Below, in pieces: positions 39,405 to 41,874 of a stretch of DNA of 41,874 nt. The stretch is from DASQUK01 sp035641315. Lineage in GTDB: Bacteria; Actinomycetota; Acidimicrobiia; Acidimicrobiales; VFJN01. Below the pieces are notes generated by a model, which did not search any database, had not been told where the DNA came from, and was given only the letters and a program-made list of their open reading frames with translations. The stretch covers positions 1-41,874 of the forward strand of contig DASQUK010000279.1 of NCBI GenBank assembly GCA_035641315.1. Direction: 5' to 3'. Position 1 is the first letter of the stretch, and each line of letters begins with the position of its first letter. Position numbers and translations under genes: made by a program.

Positions 39405-40622
39405 ATGGGGATCATGGACGGAGTGCGCGTGCTCGAGGTGGCGGCGTGGACCTACGTGCCGTCGGCCGGCGCCGTGCTCGCCGAATGGGGCGCCGACGTG
39501 ATCAAGATCGAGCACCCCGACTCGGGGGACCCGCAGCGGGGGCTGGTGACCTCCGGGCTGGTGCCCAGCGGTCCCGGGGGCATCAACCACATGATCGAGC
39601 TGCCCAACCGGGGCAAGCGCAGCGTCGCCATCGACCTGCGCACCGACGAGGGCCGCGACCTGCTGCTGCGGCTGGCGGCCCACAGCGACGTGTTCCTCAC
39701 CAACTTCCTGCCGCCGGCCCGCAAGGCCCTGCGCATCGAGGTGGACGACATCCGGGCCGCCAACCCGAACATCGTCTACGTGCGCGGCTCGGGGCAGGGC
39801 CAGCGGGGGCCGGAGGCCGACCGGGGCGGCTACGACGGCTGCTCGTTCTGGGCCCGCGCGGTGGCGGACATCGCCACGCCGGCGGCGCTCGAATGGCCCA
39901 TCAACCAGCCCGGCCCCGCCTTCGGTGACCTCATCGGCGGCGCCATGATCGCCGGCGGGATCTCCGCCGCCCTCTACCACCGGGAGCGCACCGGCGAGGC
40001 GCTGGTCGTCGACAACTCGCTGCTGGCCACCGCGCTGTGGGCCACGTCGGCCAGCGTGCTGGCGGCCGGGTTGTTCGGCATCGGCAAGATGCCCAGCTTC
40101 GACCGCCACGAGGTCCCCAACCCGATCGTCAACACCTACCGCACCGGCGACGGCCGCTTCCTGTCGCTGATCATGCTCCAGTCCGACCGCTACTGGCCCG
40201 AGCTGGTCACCAAGATCGGGCACCCGGAGCTGGCCGACGACGAGCGCTTCAAGGACGCCGCCGCTCGGGCCGAGAACAGCCGTGCCTGCGTCGAGACGCT
40301 GGACGAGATCTTCGCCACCCGCAGCTTCGACGAGTGGCGGGCGTTGTTGATGGATGTCGAGGGCGTGTGGGCACCGGTCGAGACGCCCGGCGAGCTGCTG
40401 GAGGACCCGCAGGTGCTCGAGAACGGCTACGTCCGCGAGGTCGTCGCCCAGAGCGGGACGACCTTCCGCATGGTGCCCTCGCCCCTGCAGTTCGACGAGA
40501 CGCCGCCCGATCTCAGCCGCGCCCCGGACCACGGCGAGCACACCGACGAGGTCCTCCAGGAGCTGCTCGGGCTCGACATGGACGAGCTGCTCGACCTCAA
40601 GCTGGAGGGCGCCATTCTCTAG
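39405..40622 (+). CDS. Family III CoA-transferase (CaiB/BaiF type), second copy
   Basis: A 405-aa paralogue of the protein at 26766. It has GVRVLEVAAWTYVPSAGAVL, EWGADVIKIEHP, GDPQRGLVTSGLVPSG, NRGKRSVAIDL and the acidic active-site region AFGDLIGGAMIAGG. The C-terminus LKLEGAIL matches the other copy. The near-identical N-termini suggest a duplication within this cluster. ATG 39405 follows GGGGGAG; it was chosen over the in-frame GTG at 39369, which lies inside the operator. It is followed by a perfect hairpin. Confidence 0.95.
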   Translation: MGIMDGVRVLEVAAWTYVPSAGAVLAEWGADVIKIEHPDSGDPQRGLVTSGLVPSGPGGINHMIELPNRGKRSVAIDLRTDEGRDLLLRLAAHSDVFLTNFLPPARKALRIEVDDIRAANPNIVYVRGSGQGQRGPEADRGGYDGCSFWARAVADIATPAALEWPINQPGPAFGDLIGGAMIAGGISAALYHRERTGEALVVDNSLLATALWATSASVLAAGLFGIGKMPSFDRHEVPNPIVNTYRTGDGRFLSLIMLQSDRYWPELVTKIGHPELADDERFKDAAARAENSRACVETLDEIFATRSFDEWRALLMDVEGVWAPVETPGELLEDPQVLENGYVREVVAQSGTTFRMVPSPLQFDETPPDLSRAPDHGEHTDEVLQELLGLDMDELLDLKLEGAIL

Positions 40623-40644
40623 TGCCTCGTCGCCCGACGAGGCA
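40623..40644 (+). terminator. Perfect hairpin after the CoA-transferase gene
   Basis: TGCCTCGTCG and CGACGAGGCA pair over ten bases with a two-base loop, starting immediately after the TAG stop. There is no T-run, as is frequent in high-GC Actinobacteria. Probable terminator that also marks the right edge of the catabolic cluster. Confidence 0.75.
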
Positions 40645-40699
40645 CCAGGCATTGGGGGCCGCCGATGGGCGACAAGGCCGGCGCGATCTGCGATCATGA

Positions 40700-40776
40700 C
40701 GCTCGGGCTTGCTGGGCGTGCGTTGCGTGCGGACGCAACGTGAGCCGCCCGAGAACCATCTGGGGGTAAGCGCAGG
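40700..40776 (+). promoter_or_regulatory. Structured leader upstream of the sensor gene
   Basis: CTCGGGC near 40702 can pair with GCCCGAG near 40746. Inside it, CGTTGCGT and ACGCAACG form an eight-base stem with a four-base loop. It precedes a GGGGG ribosome binding site. It may be a regulated leader or just a promoter region with dyad symmetry; it matches no riboswitch class I can confirm. Confidence 0.3.
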
Positions 40777-41874
40777 GTGCGTCGCATACCGATCCGCATG
40801 AAGCTGGCGGCCGCGCTGGCGATGCCCCTGTTCGCCCTGGCGGTGGTCACCGCTCTCGAGGTCGCCCAATCCACTCGCGAGGCCGACGAGGTGGGCAGCG
40901 AGAGCGACCTCGCCAGGGCGGCCACCGGGCAACGGGGGCTCATCACCGCGCTGGAGAACGAGCGCAACTGGGCGGCCGTCGAGCTCTCCGGGGTGGCGGA
41001 CACTGTGGAGGCCGAGGTCGAGGGCTACGACGCCACGCGGGCGCAGACCGATGCCGCCGTCACCGCCTTCCGGGCACGTCTGGCCGGCGAGGAGCGGGCC
41101 GTGCGGGAGGCGTTCCAGCCGGCGCTGGATGCCCTGTCCGAGCTGCGGGCTGTCCGGGCCGACATCGACGGGTACACCGGCGCGAAGACTCCCGGCAACG
41201 CCATCTCCAGCGAGATCTACGACCGGTACGCGGCGATGCTCCAGCCGTTGCTCGACGCCAACAGCCTGGTCGTGTCCGCCATAGACAACCCCGAGCTGCG
41301 CGAGGGCGCCTCGCTCGTCGACCTCGCCACGCGCCAGGCCCAGGTCCACGCCGACCTGGCGCGCCTGGTGGTGGTAGCCGTGACGTTGGGGGGTGGCGTC
41401 GATACCCCCCAGGAGATCACGGACATCTCGCAGGCCCGGGCCTCTTTCGACCGCAACAACGGCGACATCCTCGACGCCTCCGAGCCCTATGACCGCTTGA
41501 TCGACGAGCTCTTCCCGCAGGCGGTGGTGGACCTGATGGCCGAGGAGGTGGATGCCGCCATCACCACCGGCACCGCCGACGTGGCGAGGATCCTGGAAGC
41601 GAACGACACCTACGCCGACGGGTATCCGGGCATGCGCGACGAGCTTGCCGAGATGGTCCTCGACCGGGCAGACAACCTCCGCCACGACGCCGAGGTGCAC
41701 CAGCGGTGGTTCATCCTCCTGGCCGCGGCCACCCTGGTGGCGGCGTTGGTGATCACGTGGTTGGTGTCGCGGTCGATCACGCGGCCGTTGCGGAGCCTGA
41801 CGCGCCAGGCCACGGCGATGGCGGATCACCGGTTGCCCGAGGCGGTGCTGGACATCCTGGACACGCCGTTGGGC
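40777..41874 (+). CDS. Sensor protein with NIT-like extracellular domain and HAMP, 3' end outside window
   Basis: The frame is open from GTG 40777 to the window end (366 codons). Residues ~8-27 form a first membrane helix (KLAAALAMPLFALAVVTAL). Residues ~30-308 are an all-helical outer domain (QRGLITALENERNWAAVELS and similar) of the nitrate/nitrite-sensing NIT type. Residues ~311-331 are a second membrane helix (WFILLAAATLVAALVITWLV), and a HAMP linker begins SRSITRPLRSLTRQATAMAD. The missing end is expected to be a histidine kinase or another output domain. GTG 40777 (MRRIPIRMKL) is preferred to ATG 40798 because GGGGG lies ten bases upstream. It appears unrelated to the catabolic cluster, beyond the terminator. 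Confidence 0.85.
   Translation, partial: MRRIPIRMKLAAALAMPLFALAVVTALEVAQSTREADEVGSESDLARAATGQRGLITALENERNWAAVELSGVADTVEAEVEGYDATRAQTDAAVTAFRARLAGEERAVREAFQPALDALSELRAVRADIDGYTGAKTPGNAISSEIYDRYAAMLQPLLDANSLVVSAIDNPELREGASLVDLATRQAQVHADLARLVVVAVTLGGGVDTPQEITDISQARASFDRNNGDILDASEPYDRLIDELFPQAVVDLMAEEVDAAITTGTADVARILEANDTYADGYPGMRDELAEMVLDRADNLRHDAEVHQRWFILLAAATLVAALVITWLVSRSITRPLRSLTRQATAMADHRLPEAVLDILDTPLG

Noticed and set aside
40700..40776. Cyclic-di-GMP or c-di-AMP riboswitch in front of the sensor gene
   Set aside because: A few bases (GGACGCAA, GGGGGTAA) recall such motifs, but the conserved cores and helix order are not present.

Overview
The window is GC-rich DNA (visually about 70% G+C, strong third-position G/C bias, many GTG starts). 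It carries an F420-type luciferase-like oxidoreductase, a DUF2889 protein, CaiB/BaiF CoA-transferases, two cytochromes P450 with a 3Fe-4S-type ferredoxin, and a Liv-type transporter. This points to a high-GC actinobacterium, probably an Acidimicrobiia-like lineage, though that is an inference from gene content. About thirty-six genes look real, and several others are broken remnants.

Left part (1-7901): intact genes are mixed with decayed ones. The intact genes are a Rieske-domain fusion protein, a siderophore-interacting-type flavoprotein, an ABM-fold monooxygenase, an alpha/beta hydrolase and a tandem SagB-type oxidoreductase. The remnants are a periplasmic-binding-protein fragment at the left edge, an sppA (signal peptide peptidase) fragment, the N-terminus of an aldose 1-epimerase, and the C-terminal part of a xylulokinase with a frameshift. 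A partial tRNA-like sequence (anticodon arm to 3' end) closes this part. It reads as an eroding accessory region.

Middle part (8016-17739): an SDR; a large LuxR-type regulator with a degenerate cyclase domain; a conserved hypothetical; a crotonase-fold protein lacking the usual catalytic glutamates; and a tight plus-strand run of DUF2889 protein, SDR, LLM flavin oxidoreductase and acyl-CoA dehydrogenase.

Right part (17807-40622): a large catabolic cluster. It holds three amidohydrolase-2 proteins, two P450s, an SDR, an acyl-CoA ligase broken by one base, an SRPBCC protein, a VOC protein, an aldehyde dehydrogenase, two family III CoA-transferases, a complete branched-chain-type ABC importer (binding protein, fused LivH-LivM permease, two ATPases), a thiolase-fold protein without the nucleophilic cysteine plus its DUF35 partner, a ferredoxin and a double-TetR regulator. 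Together they suggest uptake of an organic acid or cyclic/terpenoid-like substrate, CoA activation, P450 oxidation, and side-chain or ring cleavage through CoA thioesters. The actual substrate is not readable from the sequence.

The most striking observation is a 14-bp inverted repeat, TGAC-N6-GTCA. I see it seven times (one copy degenerate), only in the promoter regions of this right-hand cluster, at almost every divergent or operon-leading gap, and often overlapping a plausible -35/-10 pair. The Mce3R-like double-TetR gene lies in an operon whose promoter carries one copy. I propose it as the regulator of the whole cluster. Two copies of a 95-nt three-hairpin intergenic repeat, a shared terminator-like palindrome and a four-copy palindromic element add further unexplained structure. 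The window ends inside a NIT/HAMP-type sensor gene.
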